Shown: positions 45,218 through 54,231 of the stretch, in pieces
Position numbering within the stretch: position 1 is the first letter of the stretch
Layout of the letters: every line of letters begins with the position of its first letter
Position numbers and translations under genes: made by a program
From: an uncultured Paracoccaceae bacterium
Lineage (GTDB): Bacteria; Pseudomonadota; Alphaproteobacteria; Rhodobacterales; Rhodobacteraceae
DNA length: 64,000 nucleotides
Assembly: GCA_937138255.1 (NCBI GenBank)
Contig: CAKZOU010000069.1
Span: 1 to 64,000, forward strand
Direction: 5' to 3'
Notes under the pieces: model-generated
Database searches by the model: none
Told to the model about the DNA's origin: nothing
What the model saw: only the letters and a program-made list of their open reading frames with translations

Positions 45218-46087
45218 ATGCCGCCTGAGCTGCCCATCCTGCCCGATCCCAAAGCCCCCGGCCTGACCCGCAAGGTCAGGGGCATCGACCATAACGGCGC
45301 CGAGGCCGAAATATCGGTCGTCGAAGAGCGGCCTCTGACGATCTTTCTCAACTCTCAAGAAATCGTCACGGCCATGACCATCGGCGACTATCCCGACTAT
45401 CTGGCCGTCGGCTTCCTGCGCAACCAGCGGATGCTGCGCGACGACGATGTGATCACCGCCATCGACCATGCGCCCGAGATCGACACCATCGTCGTCCGCA
45501 CCGAGCGGCGCACCGCCTATGAGGAAAAGGTCCGCAAGAAAACCCGCACCTCGGGCTGTGCGGTGGGCACTGTCTTCGGCGACATGATGGAGGGGATCGA
45601 GGGGCTGACCCTGCCCGAAGCCGAGGTCAGAACCAGCTGGCTCTATCCCCTTGCTAAGACCATCAACACCTTGCCTTCGCTCTATCTCGAAGCGGGGGCG
45701 ATCCACGGCACGGTCCTCTGCCAAGGCGACAAGCCCTTGGTCTATATGGAAGATGTGGGCCGCCACAACGCGGTCGACAAGATCGCTGGCTTCATGTTCC
45801 GCCATCAGGTGAGCGGCGCTGACAAGATCCTCTACACCACCGGCCGCCTCACCTCGGAGATGGTCATCAAGACCGCGCAGATGGGGATACCCGTTCTGGT
45901 CTCCCGCTCGGGGTTCACCGCCTGGGGGGTCGAAATCGCCCGTCAGGTCGGCCTCACGCTCATCGGGCGGATGCGCGGCCAGCGGTTCGTCTGCCTGTCG
46001 GGCGAAGAGCGGCTGATCCGCGACGCGGCGCTCTCGGGCGAAGACGAAGACCGCAAGCACCGGCGCAAGGGGGCGGAGAATGACTAG
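45218..46087 (+). CDS. fdhD: Formate dehydrogenase accessory sulfurtransferase FdhD
   Basis: FdhD transfers sulfur onto the molybdenum cofactor of formate dehydrogenase and is needed for its activity. The 289-residue protein shows family segments VRKKTRTSGCAVG (a single cysteine, where E. coli has CxxC), VYMEDVGRHNAVDKIAG and TTGRLTSEMVIKTAQMGIPVLVSRSGFTAWGVE. Its gene overlaps mobA by 8 bases and leads a four-gene run to moeA. In Rhodobacter capsulatus the equivalent (fdsC) lies after fdsA; here it is upstream. Confidence 0.93.
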   Translation: MPPELPILPDPKAPGLTRKVRGIDHNGAEAEISVVEERPLTIFLNSQEIVTAMTIGDYPDYLAVGFLRNQRMLRDDDVITAIDHAPEIDTIVVRTERRTAYEEKVRKKTRTSGCAVGTVFGDMMEGIEGLTLPEAEVRTSWLYPLAKTINTLPSLYLEAGAIHGTVLCQGDKPLVYMEDVGRHNAVDKIAGFMFRHQVSGADKILYTTGRLTSEMVIKTAQMGIPVLVSRSGFTAWGVEIARQVGLTLIGRMRGQRFVCLSGEERLIRDAALSGEDEDRKHRRKGAEND

Positions 46088-46691
46088 TCCCCCCGCCATC
46101 ATCCTGGCCGGTGGCCGAGCAACCCGGATGGGTGGCGGCGACAAGGGCCTGCGCGAGGTCGGGGGCGAGCGCCTGATCGACCGCGTGATCGACCGCATCG
46201 CCCCCCAATGCGGGCCCATTGCCTTGAACGCCAATGGCGACCCTTCGCGCTTTGCTGATCTTGGCCTGCCGGTTCTGCCCGATAGCCTCCCCGATCACCC
46301 CGGCCCCCTTGCCGGAGTGCTCGCCGGAATGGACTGGGCCGCCAGCCTTGGCGCCGAGGCGGTCGTTTCGGTTGCCGCCGATACGCCCTTCTTCCCCCGT
46401 GATCTCGTGGAGCGCCTTCAGGCCGCCGCTGGCCCTTCTGGCCTTGCCCTCGCTGCCTCGCCCGACGCGACCGGCAAGCTCTGGCATCACCCGACTTTTG
46501 GCCTCTGGCCCGTGGCCCTGCGCGATAATCTGCGCGAGGCTCTCCAAGGTGGCCTGCGCAAGGTCGTTCTCTGGACCGACCGGCACGGGGCGGGCACGGC
46601 CAGCTTTCCCGCCTCGCCCTTCGATCCCTTCTTCAACATCAACACGCCCGACGATATCGCCGAGGCCGAGAAACTCGCGGAGCTCGCATGA
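46080..46691 (+). CDS. mobA: Molybdenum cofactor guanylyltransferase MobA
   Basis: MobA attaches GMP to molybdopterin, giving the guanine dinucleotide cofactor used by formate dehydrogenase. The 203-residue protein has the nucleotide-binding start IILAGGRATRMGGGDKGL (residues 7-24) and VAADTPFFP with the metal aspartate. The end FFNINTPDDIAEAE is typical. Start overlaps fdhD, and the stop overlaps mobB by 4 bases. Confidence 0.94.
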   Translation: MTSPPAIILAGGRATRMGGGDKGLREVGGERLIDRVIDRIAPQCGPIALNANGDPSRFADLGLPVLPDSLPDHPGPLAGVLAGMDWAASLGAEAVVSVAADTPFFPRDLVERLQAAAGPSGLALAASPDATGKLWHHPTFGLWPVALRDNLREALQGGLRKVVLWTDRHGAGTASFPASPFDPFFNINTPDDIAEAEKLAELA

Positions 46692-47182
46692 AGGTCTATG
46701 GCGTCACCGGCTGGAAGAACGCGGGCAAGACAACCCTCGTGGAACGCTTGGTCACCGAAATCTCCGGCCGAGGCCTCACGGTCTCAACCATCAAGCACGC
46801 CCACCATTCCGCCGATATCGACGAGCCGGGCCGCGACAGCTTCCGCCACCGCGAGGCGGGCGCGCGCGAGGTGATCCTCGCCACGCCCGAGCGCTGGGCC
46901 TTGATGCACGAGCTGCGCGGCGCGCCCGAACCGAAGGTCGAAGCCCTGATCGAGCGGCTCGCGCCTGTCGATCTGGTGCTGATCGAAGGTTTCAAACGCG
47001 CCCCGCACCCCAAGATCGAGGCGCACCGCGAGGAGATGGGCCATCCCCTGATGGCGAATGACAACCCGACCATCCGCGCCGTCGCCTCCGACATCTCGCA
47101 TATCCCGGTCGATGTGCCGGTTTTCGATCTCGACGATATCCGCGGCATCGCCGATTTCATCCTGAACGAGTCTGGCCTCTGA
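46688..47182 (+). CDS. mobB: Molybdopterin-guanine dinucleotide biosynthesis protein MobB
   Basis: A 164-residue GTP-binding adaptor that works with MobA. The P-loop is GWKNAGKTTLVERL (residues 6-19); STIKHAHH and LIEGFKRAPHPKIE are also characteristic. It shares its stop with the moeA start by one base, so the gene is tightly placed in the operon. Confidence 0.93.
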   Translation: MKVYGVTGWKNAGKTTLVERLVTEISGRGLTVSTIKHAHHSADIDEPGRDSFRHREAGAREVILATPERWALMHELRGAPEPKVEALIERLAPVDLVLIEGFKRAPHPKIEAHREEMGHPLMANDNPTIRAVASDISHIPVDVPVFDLDDIRGIADFILNESGL

Positions 47183-49317
47183 TGTTCGATCGGGTCGCCA
47201 TCCTCGACTGGTCAGCCTCGGGTGTGCCCAAGACGGGCAAGGATTCGATCTGGATCGGCGTTTCAGACGCGAGTGGCACCTCAAGCCATAACATCGCAAC
47301 GCGGGGCGAGGCTGAAGCCGCCGTCTTAGCGCTTGCGCAAGAGGCAATTCTCACGGGCGAGCGGCTCCTGATTGGGGCCGATCTGAACTTTGGCGCACCC
47401 GCTGGTCTTGCCAGCCACCTGACAGGCAAGGCCGAGGCCATGGCCCTTTGGGCTTGGCTGGCCGAGCGGATCGCCGACGACGCCCGCAACCGCAGCACCT
47501 ATCGCGCCATCGCCGCCGAGATGAACGCCACTCTGCCCGGCGGCGGGCCGTTCTGGGGCAATGGCGGCAAGGCCGATATCGACGGGCTGCCGCGCAAGAA
47601 GCCCGCCCTGCCCGACTGGCTGGCCGAACATCGCCGCTGCGACCAGCAAAGCAAGGCCGAGGGCCTATCCCCCAAGTCGCTTTGGCAACTCGCCGGGGCG
47701 GGCGCTGTGGGGGCGCAGAGCCTTTTGGGGATGCCGATGCTACACCGGCTGAAGGCCGCGCTTGGGGCAGATTGCGCCGTCTGGCCGTTTGACCCGATTG
47801 AGGGCAAGGCCATTGTCATCGCGGAAATCTATGCCGCCTTCATCGGACCTGACGTGAAGGCGCTTGAGGCGCGCGGCAAGATCCGCGACGCGGCGGAGGT
47901 CGAGCTACTGTCCGCCGCACTTTGGAACCTAGCGCAGTCGGATCGCCTCGCGCCCCTGTTCCAAATCGACGCCGCCACCGAAATCTTGCGCGAGGAAGGC
48001 TGGACCCTCGGCACAGGCCACGGCCCCACCTTGCGTGCCGCGATCCCAGCAAGCCAGCTCCCCCCGCGTTTGCGCGACGACTGTTTCGCCATGCCGCAGG
48101 GCGTGGCTTGGGTGCCTGTCGATGAAGCTCTGGAACGTTTGAAAGCCGCGCTTGCACCCGTGACAGGCACCGAGGCCCTCCAGACCAACATCGCCTGTGG
48201 CCGGATCCTCGCAGCCGATTGTATCGCCCGCCGCTCGAACCCGCCACGGCCCAATTCGGCGGTGGATGGCTACGGCTTTGCACATGCCGCGACCAAAGCG
48301 GGCGTCAACCGCCTGCCTCTCGTCGCTGGCCGCGCTGCAGCCGGGCAGCCCTTCGAGGGGACCGTCCCGCCCGGCCACGCCGTCCGCATCCTTACCGGCG
48401 CGATCCTGCCGGAGGGCGTCGATACCGTGGTCCTCGAGGAAGACTGCGCAACCGATAGCGCCAGTGTGACCTTCGACGGGCCGGCGAAGCCCCGCGCCAA
48501 TACCCGCAAGGCGGGCGAAGACGTGGTGGAAGGCGCGGTTGCGCTTAAGGCTGGTCAGCGCCTGCGCGCGCCCGATCTTGCGCTCCTCTCGGCGCTCGGG
48601 ATAGCCGAGGCGACGGTTCACCGCCCTTTGCGGGTGGGCGTCCTCTCGACCGGCGACGAAATCATCGCCACACCCGACAAACCCGCCCTGCCGCATCAGA
48701 TATACGACGCCAACCGGCCCATGCTGTTGGCTCTCGCGCGCCAGTGGGGCCACACGGCGGTGGACCTTGGCCACGCTCCCGACAGGCCCTCTGTGATCAC
48801 CCGCAAGCTCGACCGTGCGGCGCGCGAGGTGGATGTGGTCCTGACCTCGGGCGGCGCTTCGGCGGGCGACGAGGATCACGTCTCGCGCCTTTTGCGCGAG
48901 GAGGGCACGCTCTCAAGCTGGCGCATCGCCATGAAACCGGGCCGGCCCTTGGCGCTGGCGCTCTGGAAGGGCGTTCCCGTTATCGGCCTTCCCGGCAATC
49001 CGGTGGCCGCCTTGGTCTGTGCCCTGATCTTCGGCCGCCCCGCCCTTTCGAAACTCGCGGGCGGCGACTGGACTTCGCCGCAGGGATTTACCGTGCCTTC
49101 CGCTTTCACCAAATCCAAGAAGCCGGGCCGCCGCGAATACCTCCGGGCCCGTATCAATGCCGACGGCGCGGCCGAGGTCTTTGCCTCGGAAGGCTCGGGC
49201 CGGATCAGTGGGCTGTCATGGGCAGACGGGATCGTCGAGCTTCCCGATGGTGGGGCCGAGATCGCGCCGGGAACGCCCGTGCGCTATATCCCCTACGCCT
49301 CGTTCGGCCTGACCTAG
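47182..49317 (+). CDS. moeA: MoeA-type molybdopterin molybdotransferase with extra N-terminal domain
   Basis: Residues about 300-711 form a full MoeA that inserts molybdate into adenylated molybdopterin: NSAVDGYGFA near 360, ILTGAILPEGVDTVVLEED, STGDEI, DANRPMLLALARQWG, TSGGASAGDEDHV and MKPGRPLALALWKGVPVIGLPGNPVAA. Residues 1 to about 285 are an additional domain starting FDRVAILDWSASGVPKTGKDSIWIG. It resembles DUF429/RNase H-like proteins in style, but I do not recognise it with certainty. The total of 711 residues is about 300 longer than ordinary MoeA. Start overlaps the mobB stop; the end overlaps tusA by 4 bases tail to tail. Confidence 0.88.
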   Translation: MFDRVAILDWSASGVPKTGKDSIWIGVSDASGTSSHNIATRGEAEAAVLALAQEAILTGERLLIGADLNFGAPAGLASHLTGKAEAMALWAWLAERIADDARNRSTYRAIAAEMNATLPGGGPFWGNGGKADIDGLPRKKPALPDWLAEHRRCDQQSKAEGLSPKSLWQLAGAGAVGAQSLLGMPMLHRLKAALGADCAVWPFDPIEGKAIVIAEIYAAFIGPDVKALEARGKIRDAAEVELLSAALWNLAQSDRLAPLFQIDAATEILREEGWTLGTGHGPTLRAAIPASQLPPRLRDDCFAMPQGVAWVPVDEALERLKAALAPVTGTEALQTNIACGRILAADCIARRSNPPRPNSAVDGYGFAHAATKAGVNRLPLVAGRAAAGQPFEGTVPPGHAVRILTGAILPEGVDTVVLEEDCATDSASVTFDGPAKPRANTRKAGEDVVEGAVALKAGQRLRAPDLALLSALGIAEATVHRPLRVGVLSTGDEIIATPDKPALPHQIYDANRPMLLALARQWGHTAVDLGHAPDRPSVITRKLDRAAREVDVVLTSGGASAGDEDHVSRLLREEGTLSSWRIAMKPGRPLALALWKGVPVIGLPGNPVAALVCALIFGRPALSKLAGGDWTSPQGFTVPSAFTKSKKPGRREYLRARINADGAAEVFASEGSGRISGLSWADGIVELPDGGAEIAPGTPVRYIPYASFGLT

Positions 49318-49541
49318 CCCCGCCGGATCAGATAGGCGCGGGTGCCTTCGAGTTCGTTCATGCCCTGAAACTCGTGCCCCGCCTCAGTGCAGAAATGCGG
49401 CACGTCCACCACCGCCATCGGATCGCTGGCCAGAAGCCGCAGCACTTGCCCCGATTGCATTGCAGAAAGCCGTTTGCGCGCCTTCAGCACAGGCAGCGGG
49501 CACAATAGCCCGGTCGCGTCGATTTCCTGATCCCACGTCAT
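49314..49541 (-). CDS. TusA-like sulfur carrier protein
   Basis: A 75-residue protein of the TusA/SirA family. The active cysteine lies in the signature ATGLLCPLPVLKARKRL (C14), and the protein ends GTRAYLIRRG. TusA proteins carry persulfide sulfur between cysteine desulfurases and acceptors, including molybdenum cofactor routes. It is convergent with moeA and divergent (101 bases) from the formate dehydrogenase genes, so a role in sulfur delivery to FdhD is plausible but not shown. The ATG at 49541 is chosen by family length. Confidence 0.87.
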   Translation of the reverse strand: MTWDQEIDATGLLCPLPVLKARKRLSAMQSGQVLRLLASDPMAVVDVPHFCTEAGHEFQGMNELEGTRAYLIRRG

Positions 49542-49642
49542 GGCGCAAAAGTTATGCAAAGGGTCAGAAACTGTCCATTGTCGGGCGCGGCAATCTGTCA
49601 GAAAGTCGGCAGGTTCTATGCGCCGCGGATAAGGAAAACGAT

Positions 49643-51328
49643 ATGGCCCTCGACGATGGCAAAGGTGTTTGGAAATCGGGCCGTGGCAAGGGCCGCAAAA
49701 CGCCGAAGGGGCGCCAGCTTGACGATGCCGCTTGGGCCGAGGTCCGCGCACTTTTGGGCGACCGGCCGCGCAGCCGCGATCTGTTGATCGAGCATCTGCA
49801 CCTCATTCAAGACGCCCACGGCCACCTTTCTGCCCCGCATCTGCGGGCGCTGGCCGAAGAAATGCGCCTGTCGATGGCCGAGGTCTGGGAAGTGGCGACG
49901 TTTTACGCCCATTTCGATCCGGTCCGCGAAGGCGAAGTGAGCCCGCCCGACCTGACCATCCGCGTTTGCGAGTCGCTGTCTTGCGAACTGGCAGGTTCCG
50001 AGCAACTGATCGCCGCGCTCGAGGCCGGGATGGACCCGGCCAAGGTCCGCGTTCTGCGCGCGCCCTGTATGGGCCATTGCGATACCGCGCCGGTTCTCGA
50101 GATCGGGCATCATCACATCGACCATGCCACGCCGGAAAAGGTCGAAGCGGCCATCGCGGCCTCCGACACCCACGCCCATATCCCCGCCTATGAAACCCTT
50201 GCCGCCTATCGCGCGGCGGGCGGCTACGCCAAACTCCTCGATCTGCGTGTAAACGGCGATTGGGAGAAGGTTCAGGAAACCATCCTCGCCTCGGGCCTGC
50301 GCGGCCTTGGTGGCGCGGGTTTCCCCTCGGGCCGTAAGTGGGGCTTTGTCCGCGCGAATGCCGGCCCGCGCTATCTGGCCGTGAACGGCGACGAGGGCGA
50401 GCCGGGCACGTTCAAGGACCGCTTCTATCTCGAGCGCACGCCGCACCTGATGCTCGAGGGCATGCTAATCGCCGCCTGGGCGGTCGAGGCGGATAAGTGT
50501 TTTATCTACATGCGCGACGAATATCCCGCCGTGCTGCACATCCTGCGCGCCGAGATCGCCGCGCTTGAGGCGGCTGGCCTCGTCGGGCCGGGCTATATCG
50601 ACCTGCGCCGTGGCGCCGGGGCCTATATCTGCGGCGAAGAAAGCGCGATGATCGAGTCGATCGAAGGCAAGCGCGGAATCCCGCGCCAGCGCCCGCCCTA
50701 TGTGGCGCAGGTCGGCATTTTTGATCGTCCCACCCTCGTCCACAACGTCGAGACGCTGCACTGGGTCGCCCGCATCTGCCGCGAGGGGCCGGAGATTCTG
50801 AGTTCGACAGAGAAGAACGGCCGCAAGGGGCTGCGCAGCTATTCCGTCTCAGGCCGCGTGGCCAAGCCGGGGGTTTATCTCCTGCCCGCAGGCTCGACCA
50901 TCACCGATATCATCACCGCCGCAGGCGGCATGGCCGAGGGGCACGACTTCAAAGCCTACCAGCCGGGCGGCCCTTCCTCGGGCCTTCTCCCCGCCTCGAT
51001 GAGCGATATCCCCCTCGATTTCGACACGCTCCAGCCGCACGGAACCTTCATCGGCTCTGCCGCCGTTGTCGTCCTTGGCCACAAAGACAGCATCCGCGAT
51101 GCCGCGCTGAACATGCTGCGCTTCTTTGAAAGCGAGAGCTGCGGGCAATGCACACCCTGCCGGGTCGGCTGTGAGAAGGCTGTCAAGCTGATGCAGGCGC
51201 CGAAATGGGATGCCGACCTTTTGGGAGACCTGTGCACCGTGATGACCGACGCCTCGATCTGCGGCCTTGGCCAAGCGGCGCCGAACCCGATCAAACTTAC
51301 GCTGAAACATTTTCCGGACGAGGTCTGA
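49643..51328 (+). CDS. NAD-dependent formate dehydrogenase, fused FdsG-FdsB (NuoE-NuoF-like) subunit
   Basis: A 561-residue protein that takes electrons from FdsA to NAD. Residues about 25-180 form a NuoE/FdsG thioredoxin-like domain with a [2Fe-2S] set at C109, C114, C142 and C146. Residues about 200-561 are NuoF/FdsB: FMN site GLGGAGFPSGRKW (221-233), NAD-binding GAGAYICGEESA, and the [4Fe-4S] motif ESCGQCTPCRVGC. The two are separate genes (fdsG, fdsB) in Rhodobacter capsulatus. AAGGA precedes the ATG at 49643, which gives the family start. fdsA follows after 3 bases. Confidence 0.92.
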   Translation: MALDDGKGVWKSGRGKGRKTPKGRQLDDAAWAEVRALLGDRPRSRDLLIEHLHLIQDAHGHLSAPHLRALAEEMRLSMAEVWEVATFYAHFDPVREGEVSPPDLTIRVCESLSCELAGSEQLIAALEAGMDPAKVRVLRAPCMGHCDTAPVLEIGHHHIDHATPEKVEAAIAASDTHAHIPAYETLAAYRAAGGYAKLLDLRVNGDWEKVQETILASGLRGLGGAGFPSGRKWGFVRANAGPRYLAVNGDEGEPGTFKDRFYLERTPHLMLEGMLIAAWAVEADKCFIYMRDEYPAVLHILRAEIAALEAAGLVGPGYIDLRRGAGAYICGEESAMIESIEGKRGIPRQRPPYVAQVGIFDRPTLVHNVETLHWVARICREGPEILSSTEKNGRKGLRSYSVSGRVAKPGVYLLPAGSTITDIITAAGGMAEGHDFKAYQPGGPSSGLLPASMSDIPLDFDTLQPHGTFIGSAAVVVLGHKDSIRDAALNMLRFFESESCGQCTPCRVGCEKAVKLMQAPKWDADLLGDLCTVMTDASICGLGQAAPNPIKLTLKHFPDEV

Positions 51329-51331
51329 ACC

Positions 51332-54088
51332 ATGACCGATCAGATCAAATTCACCCTCGACGGGCGCGAAGTTTCGGCCAATGCGGACGAGACCATCTGG
51401 GACGTGGCCAAGCGCCACGGCACCGATATCCCGCACCTTTGCCACAAGGATCAGGCCGGCTATCGCGCCGACGGCAATTGCCGCGCCTGCGTGGTCGAGA
51501 TCGAGGGCGAGCGCGTGCTGGCCGCCTCCTGCTGCCGCAATGCGACGAGCGGGATGGTCGTCAAAACCGAGAGCGAGCGGGCCACGAAATCCCGCGCGCT
51601 GGTGATGGAGCTTCTCTTGGCCGATCAGCCTGAACAGGCCGCCGCGCATGACAAATCAAGCCACCTGTGGGACATGGCCGCCGCCAATGGTGTGAGCGAG
51701 AGCCGCTTTCCCACAGTCGAGGCCGAGCGCATCCCGCTCCTTGACGACAGCCACGTCGCAATGCGCGTCAACCTTGATGCCTGCATCCAGTGCGGCCTTT
51801 GCGTGCGGGCCTGCCGCGAGGTTCAGGTCAACGACGTGATCGGCATGGCGGGGCGTGGGCACGATGCCTATCCGACCTTCGATTTTGCCGATCCGATGGG
51901 GCAATCGACCTGTGTCGCCTGCGGCGAATGCGTGCAGGCCTGCCCGACCGGCGCGCTGATGCCCGCGACCGTTCTCGATAGCGCCGAAGTCGGCGACCGC
52001 GCCGATATCGACAGCGAGACGCTGAGCATTTGCCCCTTCTGCGGCGTGGGCTGTCAGGTGAGCCTCAAGGTCAAGGATGGCAAGGTCAAATACGTCGAGG
52101 GCGTCAATGGTCCTGCCAATGAGGGGCGTCTTTGCGTCAAGGGCCGCTTTGGCTTTGACTATATCCATCACCCCCACCGCCTGACCAAACCGCTGATCCG
52201 CAAGGAGGGCGCGCCCAAGGGGCTCAATGTCGATCCGGCCAACCCCTTCACCCATTTCCGCGAAGCGACTTGGGACGAGGCGCTAGATTTCGCCGCCGGC
52301 GGCATGGCGCGGCTCGCGCAGGCGCATGGCGGGCGGGCGATTGCCGGCTTTGGCTCGGCCAAATGCTCCAATGAAGAGGCTTATCTCTTCCAGAAACTGA
52401 TCCGGCAGGGTTTCGGCCATAACAACGTCGATCACTGCACGCGCCTGTGCCACGCCTCATCCGTAGCGGCACTGATGGAGAACGTGGGCTCCGCCGCCGT
52501 TACGGCGACCTTCAACCAGATCGAAAACGCCGATGTTGCTATCGTCATTGGCGCCAACCCGATCGAGAACCATCCCGTCGCCGCGACCTATTTCAAACAA
52601 TTCACCAAACGCGGCGGAAAACTTATCGTCATGGACCCGCGCGGGGTCGGCCTGCGCCGTTTCGCGACGCATATGCTGCAATTCCGCCCCGGTGCGGATG
52701 TCTCGATGCTGAATGCGATCATGCACGTCATCGTCGAAGAGGGCCTCTACGATCAGGCCTATATCGAGAAGTTCACCGAAAACTGGGAGGCCGAGAAGGC
52801 CCACCTCGCCGCCTTTGCCCCCGAGAAGATGGAGGCGATCTGCGGCATCCCCGCCGAGACCCTCCGCGCCGTGGCCCGCGACTTCGCCACCGCCAAGGCG
52901 GGGATGATCTTCTGGGGCATGGGCGTGAGCCAGCACATCCACGGAACCGACAATTCCCGCTGCCTCATCGCGCTGGCGCTGATGACCGGTAATGTCGGCA
53001 AACCCGGCGCAGGCCTTCACCCGCTGCGCGGCCAGAACAACGTTCAGGGCGCATCCGACGCGGGCCTCATCCCGATGTTCCTGCCCGATTATCAGACAGT
53101 CACCTCCGACGACATTCGCGGCAAGTTCTCCTCAGTTTGGGGCTCGGGCGACTGGTCGGCCGAAAAGGGCCTGACCGTGACCGAAATCCTCGACGCGGTT
53201 CACCATGGCGATATCAAGGGGATGTATATCCTCGGCGAAAACCCCGCCATGTCGGACCCTGACGTAACCCACGCCCGCGAGGCGCTGGCGAGCCTTGAGC
53301 ACCTTGTCGTGCAGGATATTTTCCTCACGGAAACCGCGAACTATGCCGACGTGATCCTGCCCGCCGCCGCTTTCTATGAGAAATCGGGCACCGTGACCAA
53401 CACCAACCGGCAGGTCCAGATGGGCCGCCCCGCTGTCACGCCTCCGGGCGAGGCGCGCGAGGATTGGGCGATCACGGTTGAACTGGCCAACCGGCTCGAC
53501 CTTGGTTGGCGCTATGCCAGCCCTGCGGACGTGTTTGCCGAAATGAAGCTCACCATGAAGTCGCTCGACAACATCACTTGGGAGCGTCTTGAGGCGGAAA
53601 ATGCGGTGACTTATCCCAGCCTCTCGCCCGGCGATCCGGGGCAGGCGATCGTCTTCGCCGATGGCTTCCCCCGTGCCGAGGGCCGCGCGCGGTTTGCGCC
53701 CGCTTCGGTCATCTCGCCCGACGAAACGCCGGACGCCGATTATCCGATGGTCGTCACCACCGGCCGCCAGCTTGAGCACTGGCACACGGGCTCGATGACC
53801 CGCCGCTCGAACGTGCTTGACGCGATCGAGCCCGAGGCCAATTGCTCGCTCCATCCTGATACGCTGCGCGAGATGGGCGTCGAACCCGGCGGCATGGTCC
53901 GGCTCGAGACGCGGCGCGGCACCATTACCATGCTGGCGCGGGCCGACAGGGCGGTGGCGCGAGATATGGTTTTCGTGCCCTTCGCCTATGTCGAGGCGGC
54001 GGCCAACGTTCTGACCAACCCTGCCCTTGATCCCTATGGCAAGATCCCCGAGTTCAAGTTTGCCGCCGTGAGGGTAACGGCGGCCTAG
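51332..54088 (+). CDS. fdsA: Formate dehydrogenase alpha subunit FdsA (molybdenum catalytic subunit)
   Basis: A 918-residue catalytic subunit that oxidises formate to CO2 at a bis-MGD molybdenum. The N-terminal [2Fe-2S] domain has C37, C50, C53 and C67/C68; two [4Fe-4S] sets are at 151-161 and 194-204; the NarG-like cluster is at C234, C237, C241 and C268. The molybdenum ligand is most likely C373 with H374 (RLCHASS), encoded by TGC, so this is not a selenoprotein. The gene follows the FdsG-B fusion; no small delta subunit (fdsD) is found after it. Confidence 0.94.
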   Translation: MTDQIKFTLDGREVSANADETIWDVAKRHGTDIPHLCHKDQAGYRADGNCRACVVEIEGERVLAASCCRNATSGMVVKTESERATKSRALVMELLLADQPEQAAAHDKSSHLWDMAAANGVSESRFPTVEAERIPLLDDSHVAMRVNLDACIQCGLCVRACREVQVNDVIGMAGRGHDAYPTFDFADPMGQSTCVACGECVQACPTGALMPATVLDSAEVGDRADIDSETLSICPFCGVGCQVSLKVKDGKVKYVEGVNGPANEGRLCVKGRFGFDYIHHPHRLTKPLIRKEGAPKGLNVDPANPFTHFREATWDEALDFAAGGMARLAQAHGGRAIAGFGSAKCSNEEAYLFQKLIRQGFGHNNVDHCTRLCHASSVAALMENVGSAAVTATFNQIENADVAIVIGANPIENHPVAATYFKQFTKRGGKLIVMDPRGVGLRRFATHMLQFRPGADVSMLNAIMHVIVEEGLYDQAYIEKFTENWEAEKAHLAAFAPEKMEAICGIPAETLRAVARDFATAKAGMIFWGMGVSQHIHGTDNSRCLIALALMTGNVGKPGAGLHPLRGQNNVQGASDAGLIPMFLPDYQTVTSDDIRGKFSSVWGSGDWSAEKGLTVTEILDAVHHGDIKGMYILGENPAMSDPDVTHAREALASLEHLVVQDIFLTETANYADVILPAAAFYEKSGTVTNTNRQVQMGRPAVTPPGEAREDWAITVELANRLDLGWRYASPADVFAEMKLTMKSLDNITWERLEAENAVTYPSLSPGDPGQAIVFADGFPRAEGRARFAPASVISPDETPDADYPMVVTTGRQLEHWHTGSMTRRSNVLDAIEPEANCSLHPDTLREMGVEPGGMVRLETRRGTITMLARADRAVARDMVFVPFAYVEAAANVLTNPALDPYGKIPEFKFAAVRVTAA

Positions 54089-54231
54089 CCCGCCGCCGCA
54101 AGCCCAAACAGGGGTACCTTGTGCTTCCGCTCTGCCCCGCTAGTCTTTAGCGATAACCCGACGACCGCGTTGCAAGCGGGCACGGGAAAAGCCGATTTTT
54201 CGGCCACCAAGTGGAACTGAAAGGCTAGCCT

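Noticed and set aside
52420-52470. Possibility that FdsA is a selenocysteine enzyme
   Set aside because: The catalytic position is coded by TGC (cysteine) and the frame has no internal TGA.
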